Below the pieces are notes generated by a model, which was given only the letters and a program-made list of their open reading frames with translations, was not told where the DNA came from and searched no databases. DNA of 6,380 nt. It comes from Paracoccaceae bacterium (GTDB lineage Bacteria > Pseudomonadota > Alphaproteobacteria > Rhodobacterales > Rhodobacteraceae). The DNA lies in assembly GCA_003551745.1 (NCBI GenBank), contig PUNI01000151.1, forward strand, positions 1 to 6,380. The letters run 5' to 3'. The position numbers and the translations under genes were made by a program. Below, one piece after another: positions 1-6,059 of this stretch; positions within the stretch are counted from its first letter, which is position 1; each line of letters begins with the position of its first letter.

Positions 1-1277
1 ACCACGGCGACGCGCGCCTGAAGGCGCTGGTGCTGCCGCGGCTGATCGCGGGAGACTGGATCGGCACGATGAACCTGACCGAGCCGCAGGCCGGCAGCGA
101 CGTGGGCGCGCTGACCACCCGCGCCGAGCCCGCCGGCGACGGCCGCTTCCGGCTGACCGGGCAGAAGATCTACATCTCCTGGGGCGACAATGACGTGGCG
201 GGCAACGTCAGCCACCTGGTGCTGGCGCGGCTGCCTGACGCTGCGCCGGGCGCGAAGGGGATCAGCCTCTTCTGGGTGCCCAGGCGCGATCCCGAGACGG
301 GGGCCGCGAACGGCGTGCGCACCGTGGGCGTGGAGCACAAGATGGGGCTGCACGGCTCGCCCACGGTGACGCTGGCCTATGAGGGAGCCACCGGCTGGCT
401 GGTGGGCGCACCCCATGCCGGGCTGCGGGCAATGTTCACGATGATGAACAATGCCCGGCTGGCGGTGGGCGTGCAGGGGATCGGGCAGGCCGAGGCAGCG
501 CTGCAGCATGCGCTCGCCTACGCCGAGGCGCGGGTGCAGGGCGCCACCCCGGCGGGGCGCGAGTCCGCGATCCTCGGCCATCCGGACGTGCGGCGGATGC
601 TCGCCGTGATGCGCGCCGAGGTGTTCGCCGCCCGGGCGATCGCCTTCGACACGGCGGTGGCGATCGACATGGCGGCGGCGACCGGCGAGGCGGCCTGGGC
701 AGCGCGCGCGGGCTGGCTGACGCCGATCGCCAAGGCCCATGGCACCGACACCGGGGTGGCCGTGGCCGGCACGGCCATGCAGGTGCAGGGTGGTATGGGC
801 TATATCGAGGAGGCGGGCGCGGCGCAGTATCTGCGCGACGTGCGGGTGACGACGATCTACGAGGGCACCAACGGCATCCAGGCGATGGATCTGGTGGGCC
901 GCAAGCTCTCGGACGGCGGCGCGGCCGCCTTCGCCGCGCTGGAGGCGATCCGGGCGCCGGAACTGGCCGGCGCGGCGGCGCGGCTGCGCCGTGCAACCGA
1001 ATGGATGCTGGCCGCCGAGATGCCGGCCCGCGGTGCCGGGGCCAGTGCCTATCTGCGCGCCTGGGCGCGGGTGCTGGGGGCGGGCTATCATCTCGCCGCC
1101 GCGCGCGCCGAAGGCGGCGCCGGCCCGCGCAGCGCCCTGGCGCGGGTCTATCTCGGCCGGCTGCTGCCCGAGCATGTCGCGCTGACCGAGGAGGCGATGG
1201 CCGGCGACGAGGATCTCTATGCCCTGTCGCGCGACGCGCTGGCGGCGGCTGGTTCCGGTGGGGATCTGGCGGCGTGA
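1..1277 (+). CDS. Acyl-CoA dehydrogenase, long DmdC-like type, 5'-truncated by window edge
   Basis: This is an FAD-dependent acyl-CoA dehydrogenase that introduces the alpha-beta double bond into an acyl-CoA thioester. The reading frame is open from base 3, so the true start lies upstream; 424 residues are visible, against roughly 560-600 for this subfamily. What remains is the middle beta domain, with the family signature LTEPQAGSD (bases 75-101), and the C-terminal helical domain, with GGMGYIEE and then YEGTNGIQAMDLVGRK. The Glu codon at 861-863 is the expected catalytic base. The last 120 or so residues match the extra C-terminal domain (PF12806 type) of the long acyl-CoA dehydrogenases that include DmdC, the 3-methylmercaptopropionyl-CoA dehydrogenase of DMSP demethylation. 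Rhodobacterales carry several such paralogues, so the substrate could equally be a fatty or branched acyl-CoA, and I do not assign dmdC. The metallo-hydrolase gene 31 bases downstream is probably co-transcribed. Confidence 0.93.
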   Translation, partial: HGDARLKALVLPRLIAGDWIGTMNLTEPQAGSDVGALTTRAEPAGDGRFRLTGQKIYISWGDNDVAGNVSHLVLARLPDAAPGAKGISLFWVPRRDPETGAANGVRTVGVEHKMGLHGSPTVTLAYEGATGWLVGAPHAGLRAMFTMMNNARLAVGVQGIGQAEAALQHALAYAEARVQGATPAGRESAILGHPDVRRMLAVMRAEVFAARAIAFDTAVAIDMAAATGEAAWAARAGWLTPIAKAHGTDTGVAVAGTAMQVQGGMGYIEEAGAAQYLRDVRVTTIYEGTNGIQAMDLVGRKLSDGGAAAFAALEAIRAPELAGAAARLRRATEWMLAAEMPARGAGASAYLRAWARVLGAGYHLAAARAEGGAGPRSALARVYLGRLLPEHVALTEEAMAGDEDLYALSRDALAAAGSGGDLAA

Positions 1278-1308
1278 GGTGCCAACGCGCCGCGGCGGAC
1301 GCGCCCGC

Positions 1309-2391
1309 GTGAGGCGCCCGGCCGACCCGGCGCCGATCCGCCATCCTTTCGGCGAGCCGCCCGCGCCCGGCGCCGCGGTTGAACTGGCCGAGGGCGTGCT
1401 GTGGCTGCGGCTGCCGCTGCCGATGCGGCTCGATCACGTCAATGTCTATGCGCTGGACGACGGCGACGGCTGGACGCTGGTGGACACCGGCCTCGACACC
1501 GGCAAGACCCGCGCGATCTGGCAGAAGGCGCTGGCCGGGCCGCTCGCGGGAAAGCCGGTGCGGCGGGTCTGCGTCACCCATCACCATCCCGACCACATCG
1601 GCCTTGCCGGCTGGTTTCAGGCCACCCACGGCGCGACGCTCGTGACCACCCGGACCGCCTGGCTCTTCGCGCGGATGCTGGTGCTCGACGAACAGCCACG
1701 CCCGGCGCCGGAGACGCTGGCCTTCTGGCGCGCCGCCGGCATGGATGCGGCCCTTCTCGCCCGCCGCGCCGGCCAGCGGCCGTTCAACTTCGCCGATGTG
1801 GTGGCGCCGCTGCCGCTGGGCTTCCGGCGCATCGCCGAGGGCGACCGGCTGCGGCTGGCGGGGCGGGCGTGGGAGGTGCGGCTGGGCGGCGGCCATGCCC
1901 CGGATCACGCCACGCTCTGGAGCCTTGACGACAACCTCGTGCTGGGCGGCGACCAGCTTCTGCCCGGCATCTCGCCCAACCTCGGCGTCTATGCCACCGA
2001 GCCCGAGGCCGATCCGGTGGCCGACTGGATCGAGAGCTGCACCCGGCTGGCGGCCCGGGCCCGCGACGACCAGCTGGTGCTGCCGGGCCACAAGCTGCCC
2101 TTCACCGGCCTGCCCCTGCGGCTCGCGCAGCTGGTCGAGAACCACCATGCGGCGCTGCGGCGGCTGGAGGCGGATCTGAGCCGCCCGAAGACGGCGGCGG
2201 AGACCTTTGCGTCCCTCTACGGCCGCGCGATCGGCGAGGACGAATACGTGCTCGCGCTCGCCGAGGCGGTGGCCCATCTCAATCACCTGCACCGCGCCGG
2301 TCGCATCCTGCGCGAGGCCGGCCCCGGGGGCGCCTGGCTGTGGCAGGCCGCCGCGCGCGGGCAGGCCGCGGCCGCGGGCGGCGGGCCGTGA
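1309..2391 (+). CDS. Metallo-beta-lactamase-fold hydrolase, LACTB2/glyoxalase II-like
   Basis: A 360-residue, probably dinuclear-zinc hydrolase; the substrate is unknown. Numbering from the GTG at 1309, the metal-binding motif HHHPDH is at residues 91-96 (ligands H91, H93, D95, H96). Further ligands are H196 (GGGHAPDH), D215 (GGDQ) and H261 (LPGHK), so the full metal set is intact. VDTG at 58-61 is the usual early strand-turn of the fold. Residues from about 283 to 338 form a C-terminal helical, winged-helix-like region as in LACTB2-type proteins. There is no signal peptide, so it is cytosolic. The frame is open further upstream, but that extension lies over the dehydrogenase coding end and reads as low-complexity Arg-rich sequence. 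GTG 1309 places RRPADPAPIRHPFGEPP at the N-terminus, as I recall for relatives; GTG 1279 is a possible alternative, and neither has a strong ribosome binding site. The link to the acyl-CoA dehydrogenase suggests a thioester or related acyl substrate, but that is inference. Confidence 0.9.
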   Translation: MRRPADPAPIRHPFGEPPAPGAAVELAEGVLWLRLPLPMRLDHVNVYALDDGDGWTLVDTGLDTGKTRAIWQKALAGPLAGKPVRRVCVTHHHPDHIGLAGWFQATHGATLVTTRTAWLFARMLVLDEQPRPAPETLAFWRAAGMDAALLARRAGQRPFNFADVVAPLPLGFRRIAEGDRLRLAGRAWEVRLGGGHAPDHATLWSLDDNLVLGGDQLLPGISPNLGVYATEPEADPVADWIESCTRLAARARDDQLVLPGHKLPFTGLPLRLAQLVENHHAALRRLEADLSRPKTAAETFASLYGRAIGEDEYVLALAEAVAHLNHLHRAGRILREAGPGGAWLWQAAARGQAAAAGGGP

Positions 2392-2416
2392 CAGGCGCCG
2401 GCGCATCGCCTATACC
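2388..2416 (+). promoter_or_regulatory. Sigma-70-type promoter for ctaH and the lipoprotein gene
   Basis: GTGACA (2388-2393, 5 of 6 to TTGACA) and TATACC (2411-2416, 4 of 6 to TATAAT) are separated by exactly 17 bases. In sequence this GC-rich that is a good match. The predicted transcript start is near 2423, leaving a leader of about 62 bases before the ctaH start. The -35 element contains the TGA stop of the upstream hydrolase gene (2389-2391). Confidence 0.6.
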
Positions 2417-2446
2417 CGGTGGCGAGGGTTTCGCGGCGGCTCCGAT

Positions 2447-2464
2447 GTCGGCCGCGGGCCGGAC
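2447..2464 (+). other. Small hairpin in the ctaH leader
   Basis: GTCGGCC (2447-2453) pairs with GGCC plus GAC (2457-2460 and 2462-2464) around a 3-base GCG loop, with G2461 bulged. It ends 5 bases before the ribosome binding site. At this GC content such a stem could occur by chance, and no regulatory role is shown. Confidence 0.3.
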
Positions 2465-2469
2465 AGGGC

Positions 2470-2475
2470 AAGGAG
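2470..2475 (+). promoter_or_regulatory. Ribosome binding site of ctaH
   Basis: AAGGAG lies 9 bases before ATG 2485. It is among the clearest Shine-Dalgarno sequences in the window. It fixes the start of this very short gene and rules out the longer in-frame opening at 2419. Confidence 0.8.
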
Positions 2476-2484
2476 CGACCCCGC

Positions 2485-2631
2485 ATGGCGAAGAACGGAG
2501 CCAAGCACGAACACGGCAAGATGGACATCCGCGAGCACGAGAAGACCTTCGCGGGCTTCATCCGCTTCGCGGTCTGGACGGTGGTGATCGTCCTGGCGAT
2601 CCTGATCTTCCTGGCGCTGGCGAATGCCTGA
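2485..2631 (+). CDS. ctaH: aa3-type cytochrome c oxidase subunit IV
   Basis: This 48-residue single-span inner-membrane protein is the small fourth subunit of the alphaproteobacterial aa3-type cytochrome c oxidase (COX4_pro_2 family). The N-terminal part is polar and His/Lys-rich, followed by the family core HGKMDIREHEKTFAGFIRF (residues 10-28). A hydrophobic helix from about 28 to 46 ends in FLALANA, closely matching my memory of Paracoccus CtaH (MDIR, TFAGFIK, FLALAN). In Paracoccus this subunit is dispensable for oxidase activity, so its exact role is unclear. The start is set by the AAGGAG site 9 bases upstream. The catalytic oxidase subunit genes are not adjacent here, which is usual for this gene. 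Its stop codon overlaps the start region of the downstream lipoprotein gene by 8 bases, suggesting one transcript and coupled translation. Confidence 0.93.
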   Translation: MAKNGAKHEHGKMDIREHEKTFAGFIRFAVWTVVIVLAILIFLALANA

Positions 2632-3268
2632 CGCGCTGCGCCGGGCCGGGCTGGCCCGCCTCGCGCTGGTGCTTCTGCTGCCCGTGCTCCTGGCCGCCTG
2701 CGCCGGGCGGGCGGAGTGGGCGCCCGACGAGGTGGTGTCGCGCGCGCTCCACCCCAACGGCGGCGACAGCGAGATCACCCTGATCACTGTGGTCAACAAC
2801 CGCAGCGGGTCGGGAGATCATTCGGCGCTGCTGATCAGCGGCGACCACCGGATCATCTATGACCCGGCGGGCACGTTTCAGGTGCCGCAGACACCGCGGC
2901 GCAACGATGTGCTCTATGGCATCTCGCCACAGGCGGAGCTGATTTACTATGGCTACCACGCCCGCGACGACGCCTATCGCGTGATCGCCCAGACCGTGGA
3001 GGTGAGCCCCGCGCAGGCAGCCGCGGCCATGCGCGCGGCCGAGGCCGAGAGCCGGGCCGGGCCGGGCATGTGCGCCATCCGCACCGGGCGGGTGCTGCGG
3101 TCGGTGCCGGGCTTCGAGGGGCTTTCGGGCTCGCCCTTTCCCAACCGGCTCGCCGACAGTTTCGGCCAGATGCCGGGGGTCAGCACCCGCGAGATCCGGC
3201 AGGGTGACCTGCCGCCGGCCTTCCGCACCATCACCGGCGTCACCGCGACCCCGGTGGCGGGGCTTTGA
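2624..3268 (+). CDS. Conserved lipoprotein of unknown function, possible permuted papain-like fold
   Basis: I do not recognise a characterised family. The 214-residue product begins with a classic lipoprotein signal: R6, R7 and R12, a Leu/Val-rich core at 13-22, and the lipobox L23-A24-A25-C26. Ala at +2 rather than Asp predicts sorting to the outer membrane, with a mature protein of 189 residues. The best-conserved-looking block runs from ITLITVVNNRSGSGDHSALLI (51-71) through IIYDPAG (77-83) to MCAIRTGRVLRSVPGF (149-164). His66 followed by beta-strand-like sequence, Asp80, and then Cys150 at the start of a helix resembles the His-before-Cys order of permuted NlpC/P60 or LRAT-like enzymes; this is pattern-based inference. 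I recall similar hypothetical proteins in Rhodobacterales. ATG 2624 overlaps the end of ctaH by 8 bases and lacks a clear ribosome binding site, so translation is probably coupled. The gene converges on fmt with a 12-base gap. Confidence 0.85.
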   Translation: MPDALRRAGLARLALVLLLPVLLAACAGRAEWAPDEVVSRALHPNGGDSEITLITVVNNRSGSGDHSALLISGDHRIIYDPAGTFQVPQTPRRNDVLYGISPQAELIYYGYHARDDAYRVIAQTVEVSPAQAAAAMRAAEAESRAGPGMCAIRTGRVLRSVPGFEGLSGSPFPNRLADSFGQMPGVSTREIRQGDLPPAFRTITGVTATPVAGL

Positions 3269-3280
3269 GGGGGCTCCGGG

Positions 3281-4201
3281 TCACGCGAATCTGGCTGCCG
3301 ACGGAAGCGCCAGCCCGCGCAGGAATTCTGCGGCCTCCATGGGCCGGCGGCCCTGCCGCTGGACCTGCAGGATCTCCACCGCGCCCTGACCGCAGGCGAC
3401 GACCAGCCGGCCGGGCGGTGCGGGCAGCAGCGCGCCGGGGCTGCCGTCGCCATCGCCGTCGGCCAGCCGGCTGCGCAGCAGCTTCACCCGTTCCGCGCCC
3501 GCCGCGCACCAGGCGCCCGGGAAGGGCGAGAGGCCGCGAATCTGCCGGTCGACCTCGATGGCCGGCCGCGTCCAGTTGATCCGCGCTTCGGCCTTGTCGA
3601 TCTTGGCGGCATAGGTGACGCCCGCCTCGGGCTGCGGCTGGGGCACAAGCTCGTCGAGCCGGTCCAGAGCCGCCACCGCGAGTCGGGCGCCGAGGGCGGC
3701 AAGCCGGTCGTGCAGATCGCCGGTGGTGTCCTCGGGCCCGATCGGGGTGGCCTCGGCGAGGAGCACCGGGCCGGTGTCGAGCCCCGGCTCCATGCGCATG
3801 ATGCAGATGCCGGTTTCGGCGTCGCCGGCGAGCACGGCGCGGTGGATCGGCGCCGCCCCGCGCCAGCGCGGCAGCAGCGAGGCGTGGATGTTGAGGCAGC
3901 CTCGCCGCGGCGCGTCGAGCACCTCCCGTGGCAGGATCAGCCCATAGGCCGCCACCACTGCCACATCGGCGCCAAGCGCGGCGAAGGCGGCCTGTGCCGC
4001 GGCGTCGCGCAGGCTGGCCGGGTGGTGCACGGCGAGCCCCAGTGCCTTTGCGCGGGCGTGAACCGGGCAGGGCCGGGGCTTCTGGCCGCGCCCGGCGGGC
4101 CGTGGCGGCTGGCAATAGGCGGCGGCGATCTCATGCCTGCCTGCCAGCGCCTCCAGCGCCGGGACGGCGAAGTCGGGGCTGCCCATGAAGATCACGCGCA
4201 T
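3281..4201 (-). CDS. fmt: Methionyl-tRNA formyltransferase
   Basis: This cytosolic enzyme transfers a formyl group from 10-formyltetrahydrofolate to Met-tRNA(fMet), making the bacterial initiator tRNA. At 306 residues it is of normal family length. The N-terminal formyltransferase domain opens with [16 protein letters not shown] and carries the hallmark [16 protein letters not shown] (104-119). Catalytic residues N104 and H106 are present, as is D142 in GLDTGPVL, corresponding to Asn106, His108 and Asp144 of E. coli. The C-terminal beta-barrel that grips tRNA begins around residue 200, with INWTRPA and [11 protein letters not shown] intact. The gene lies 40 bases downstream of def on the same strand, with no promoter or terminator evident between them, so the two form an operon. 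ATG 4201 has only a weak GGGGGA site 4 bases upstream. The 3' end faces the lipoprotein gene with a 12-base gap. Confidence 0.97.
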   Translation of the reverse strand: MRVIFMGSPDFAVPALEALAGRHEIAAAYCQPPRPAGRGQKPRPCPVHARAKALGLAVHHPASLRDAAAQAAFAALGADVAVVAAYGLILPREVLDAPRRGCLNIHASLLPRWRGAAPIHRAVLAGDAETGICIMRMEPGLDTGPVLLAEATPIGPEDTTGDLHDRLAALGARLAVAALDRLDELVPQPQPEAGVTYAAKIDKAEARINWTRPAIEVDRQIRGLSPFPGAWCAAGAERVKLLRSRLADGDGDGSPGALLPAPPGRLVVACGQGAVEILQVQRQGRRPMEAAEFLRGLALPSAARFA

Positions 4202-4241
4202 GCCATCCCCCGCCCCGTTCCCGCGCGGCGCCGCACCCCGC

Positions 4242-4763
4242 TCAGGCGCGGGCCCGCTCGCGCTTCAGCTTGGCCATGCGGCGGGTGATCATCTGCCGCT
4301 TCATGAAGCCCAGATGATCGATGAAGAGGATGCCGTTCAGATGGTCGATCTCGTGCTGCACGCAGACCGACCACAGACCGTTGAAGGTCTCTTCCTGCGC
4401 GGCGCCATCGGGATCGGTCCAGCGCACGCGCACCTCGGCGGCGCGCTCCACCGGGGCGTATTGCTCGGGCAGCGACAGGCAGCCTTCTTCCGACATCACC
4501 CGCTCGGCCGATTCCCAGAGGATCTCGGGATCGAACAGCACCAGCGGGCGCGGCTCGGCCTCGGGGGGCTTGTTGCAATCCATCACGATCACCCGCTTCA
4601 AGACGCCGACCTGCGGCGCGGCGAGGCCCACCCCCGGCGCATCGTACATGGTGGCCAGCATGTCCTGCCCCAGCGCCACCATGTCGGCCGCGGGCGTGCC
4701 GACGGGCTCGGCCACCTTCTTCAGGCGCGGGTCGGGGTGGATCAGGATGGGTCGGATCGCCAT
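4242..4763 (-). CDS. def: Peptide deformylase
   Basis: This metalloenzyme removes the formyl group from the N-terminal methionine of nascent proteins at the ribosome. The 173-residue product has all three family motifs: GVGLAAPQ (44-51), EGCLS (93-97) and QHEIDH (136-141). The metal ligands are C95, H137 and H141, and E138 is the catalytic acid/base. The N-terminus [20 protein letters not shown] is typical. The Arg/Lys-rich C-terminal tail after [10 protein letters not shown] is like the helix that docks PDF on the ribosome in E. coli. It is the first gene of the def-fmt pair. No Shine-Dalgarno sequence precedes ATG 4763; instead a -10-like hexamer sits 7 bases ahead of it, consistent with a leaderless mRNA. 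Only one def is present here, although I recall Rhodobacterales relatives that carry two tandem def genes before fmt. Confidence 0.97.
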   Translation of the reverse strand: MAIRPILIHPDPRLKKVAEPVGTPAADMVALGQDMLATMYDAPGVGLAAPQVGVLKRVIVMDCNKPPEAEPRPLVLFDPEILWESAERVMSEEGCLSLPEQYAPVERAAEVRVRWTDPDGAAQEETFNGLWSVCVQHEIDHLNGILFIDHLGFMKRQMITRRMAKLKRERARA

Positions 4764-4769
4764 GCGCGA

Positions 4770-4798
4770 GATTTAGGCGAGGCCGCAGGGGGGCGCAA
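4770..4798 (-). promoter_or_regulatory. Candidate promoter for def-fmt, leaderless geometry
   Basis: Read on the minus strand, TTGCGC (4798-4793) is followed by a 17-base spacer and TAAATC (4775-4770). The last base of the -10 box is 7 bases from the A of the def ATG at 4763, so the predicted transcript start coincides with the start codon. Each hexamer matches consensus at only 3 of 6 positions, but this is the only A/T-rich cluster in the intergenic region and the spacing is optimal. Confidence 0.45.
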
Positions 4799-4807
4799 TG
4801 GCGAAGG

Positions 4808-4825
4808 CGGCCGGGCTTCCGGCCG
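4808..4825 (+). repeat. Perfect inverted repeat, hairpin 1 of the def/C-S lyase intergenic region
   Basis: CGGCCGG (4808-4814) and CCGGCCG (4819-4825) form a perfect 7-base-pair stem around a GCTT loop. No U-tract follows on either strand, so it is not a standard intrinsic terminator. It lies outside both predicted transcripts, or could be an operator-like site. Confidence 0.5.
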
Positions 4826-4830
4826 GGGCG

Positions 4831-4853
4831 CCCGGGGTTGCGCCCGCCCCGGG
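4831..4853 (+). repeat. Perfect inverted repeat, hairpin 2 of the def/C-S lyase intergenic region
   Basis: CCCGGGG (4831-4837) and CCCCGGG (4847-4853) form a perfect 7-base-pair stem around a 9-base loop. It overlaps the candidate plus-strand promoter: the -35-like TTGCGC starts in the loop. It has no adjacent T-run. A protein-binding palindrome or a chance GC-rich repeat are both possible. Confidence 0.45.
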
Positions 4854-4865
4854 GGCCGCTAGCCT
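4838..4865 (+). promoter_or_regulatory. Weak candidate promoter for the C-S lyase gene
   Basis: TTGCGC (4838-4843), a 16-base spacer and TAGCCT (4860-4865) lie 25 bases before ATG 4891, predicting a leader of about 19 bases that would still include the ribosome binding site. The -35 hexamer is identical to the one proposed for def on the other strand. Only 3 of 6 consensus positions match in each box. Confidence 0.28.
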
Positions 4866-4879
4866 CGCCCCCGTCAGCA

Positions 4880-4887
4880 GGGAGAGG
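4880..4887 (+). promoter_or_regulatory. Ribosome binding site of the C-S lyase gene
   Basis: GGGAGAGG lies just before ATG 4891, with GGAG (4881-4884) 6 bases from the start. It selects 4891 over the in-frame ATG at 4798, whose extra 31 codons read as Ala/Pro/Gly-rich low-complexity sequence crossing the hairpins. Confidence 0.75.
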
Positions 4888-4890
4888 CGG

Positions 4891-6057
4891 ATGGATTTCG
4901 ACGAGGTGATCGAGCGGCGCGGCAGCCACTGCATGAAGTGGGACATGATGGAAGCCCGTTATGGCGTGCCCGCGGCGGACGGCATCCCGATGTGGGTGGC
5001 CGACATGGATTTCCGCCCGCCCGACTGCGTGCAGGCCGCGCTGCAGGCGATGCTCGACCACGGGATCTACGGCTATTTCGGCGACGACGCCGCCTATCTC
5101 GACGCGATCGGCTGGTGGATGGCGACGCGGCACGGCTGGGAGGTGGCGCCGGAGTGGATCTTCACCACCCATGGCCTGGTCAATGGCACCGCGCTCTGCA
5201 TCGACACCTGGACGCAGCCGGGTGACGGGGTGGTGCTGTTCACGCCGGTCTATCACGCCTTCGCCCGCGTGATCCGCGCCGCCGGGCGCGCGGTGATCGA
5301 ATGCCCGTTGGTGCAGCAGGACGGCCGCTACGTGATGGATCTCGACGGCTACGACCTGCCGGCGCATGCGCGGATGCTGCTGTTCTGTTCGCCGCACAAT
5401 CCGGGCGGCCGGGTCTGGAGCGTGGAGGAACAGCGCGCCGTGGCCGAATTCGCTGCCCGCCACGACCTGATCCTGGTCTCCGACGAGATCCATCATGATC
5501 TGGTGATGCCTGGCTATCGGCATGTGCCGATGCCGCTGGCGGCGCCAGAGAGCCACGGCAGGCTGGTCATGCTGACCGCCGCCACCAAGACCTTCAACAT
5601 CGCGGGCGCGCATGTTGGCAACGTGATCGTGCCGGATCCGGCGCTGCGGGCGGCTTTCGCCCGGAAGACCGCGGCCCTCGGCATCTCGCCCAACTCCTTC
5701 GGGCTGCACATGGCCACGGCGGCCTATTCGCCCGAGGGCGCGGCCTGGCTGGAGGCGCTGGTGGCCTATCTCGACGGCAACCGGCGGGTCTTCGACGCCG
5801 CCATCGCCGGGATCCCCGGGCTGAGGTCGATGCCGCTGGAGGCGACCTATCTGGCCTGGGTGGATTTCGCCGGCACCGGCATGGCGGCCGAGGAGTTCAG
5901 GGCACGGGTGGAAGCCGACGCACGGATCGCCACCAGCCATGGCGATACCTTCGGCGCCGGCGGCGAGAGCTTCCTGCGGTTCAACCTCGCCACGCCGCGC
6001 GCCCTTGTCGAAGAGGCCGCCGGCAGGCTGCGGCGTGCCTTCGCGGATCTCCAGTAG
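4891..6057 (+). CDS. patB: PatB/MalY-family PLP-dependent C-S lyase (cystathionine beta-lyase type)
   Basis: A 388-residue fold-type I PLP enzyme of the aminotransferase I/II superfamily. PatB/MalY members cleave the C-S bond of cystathionine and cysteine S-conjugates to a thiol (or homocysteine), pyruvate and ammonia. The N-terminus carries the subfamily pattern RRGSHCMKWD (9-18) and MWVADMDF (34-41), which distinguishes it from true aminotransferases. PLP-site residues are visible: Y121 stacking on the ring, N170 in SPHNPGG, D198 in VSDEIHHDL, the Schiff-base lysine K233 in TAATKTFNIAGAHVG, and R363 in FLRFNLATPR for the substrate carboxylate. Length and both ends look complete. A cytosolic role in methionine biosynthesis or sulphur salvage is likely, but the true substrate cannot be read from sequence, and some members mainly act as cysteine desulphydrases. 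MalY in E. coli also represses the maltose regulator MalT; nothing here suggests that. It diverges from def and converges on the next gene with a 2-base gap. Confidence 0.92.
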   Translation: MDFDEVIERRGSHCMKWDMMEARYGVPAADGIPMWVADMDFRPPDCVQAALQAMLDHGIYGYFGDDAAYLDAIGWWMATRHGWEVAPEWIFTTHGLVNGTALCIDTWTQPGDGVVLFTPVYHAFARVIRAAGRAVIECPLVQQDGRYVMDLDGYDLPAHARMLLFCSPHNPGGRVWSVEEQRAVAEFAARHDLILVSDEIHHDLVMPGYRHVPMPLAAPESHGRLVMLTAATKTFNIAGAHVGNVIVPDPALRAAFARKTAALGISPNSFGLHMATAAYSPEGAAWLEALVAYLDGNRRVFDAAIAGIPGLRSMPLEATYLAWVDFAGTGMAAEEFRARVEADARIATSHGDTFGAGGESFLRFNLATPRALVEEAAGRLRRAFADLQ

Positions 6058-6059
6058 GC

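Noticed and set aside
1219..1308. Longer N-terminus for the metallo-hydrolase starting inside the dehydrogenase gene
   Set aside because: The extra codons overlap confident coding sequence in another frame and encode an Arg-rich stretch unlike the protein family; GTG 1309 fits better.
436..2406. A 656-codon open frame on the minus strand, antisense to the dehydrogenase and hydrolase genes
   Set aside because: It mirrors two well-supported plus-strand genes with catalytic motifs. Its product is Arg/Pro/Ala-rich without recognisable domains, as expected where high GC removes stop codons from other frames.
2779..2840. Two TGATCA palindromes inside the lipoprotein gene
   Set aside because: They arise from ordinary codon choices for conserved Leu-Ile and Ile-Thr/Ser residues and show no spacing or context suggesting an operator.
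4798..4890. Upstream in-frame ATG extending the C-S lyase by 31 residues
   Set aside because: The added residues are Ala/Pro/Gly low complexity and run through both hairpins. ATG 4891 has a good ribosome binding site and gives the normal family N-terminus.
4192..5940. A 582-codon minus-strand open frame across patB, the intergenic region and def
   Set aside because: It is antisense to the confident patB gene and out of frame with def. The translation is His/Arg/Gly-rich low-complexity sequence with no domain.
1..6057. A DMSP or methanethiol pathway linking the DmdC-like dehydrogenase and the PatB-like lyase
   Set aside because: The two genes are separated by four unrelated genes on mixed strands and no other dmd gene is present. 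Both families have broader substrates, so the link would be guesswork.
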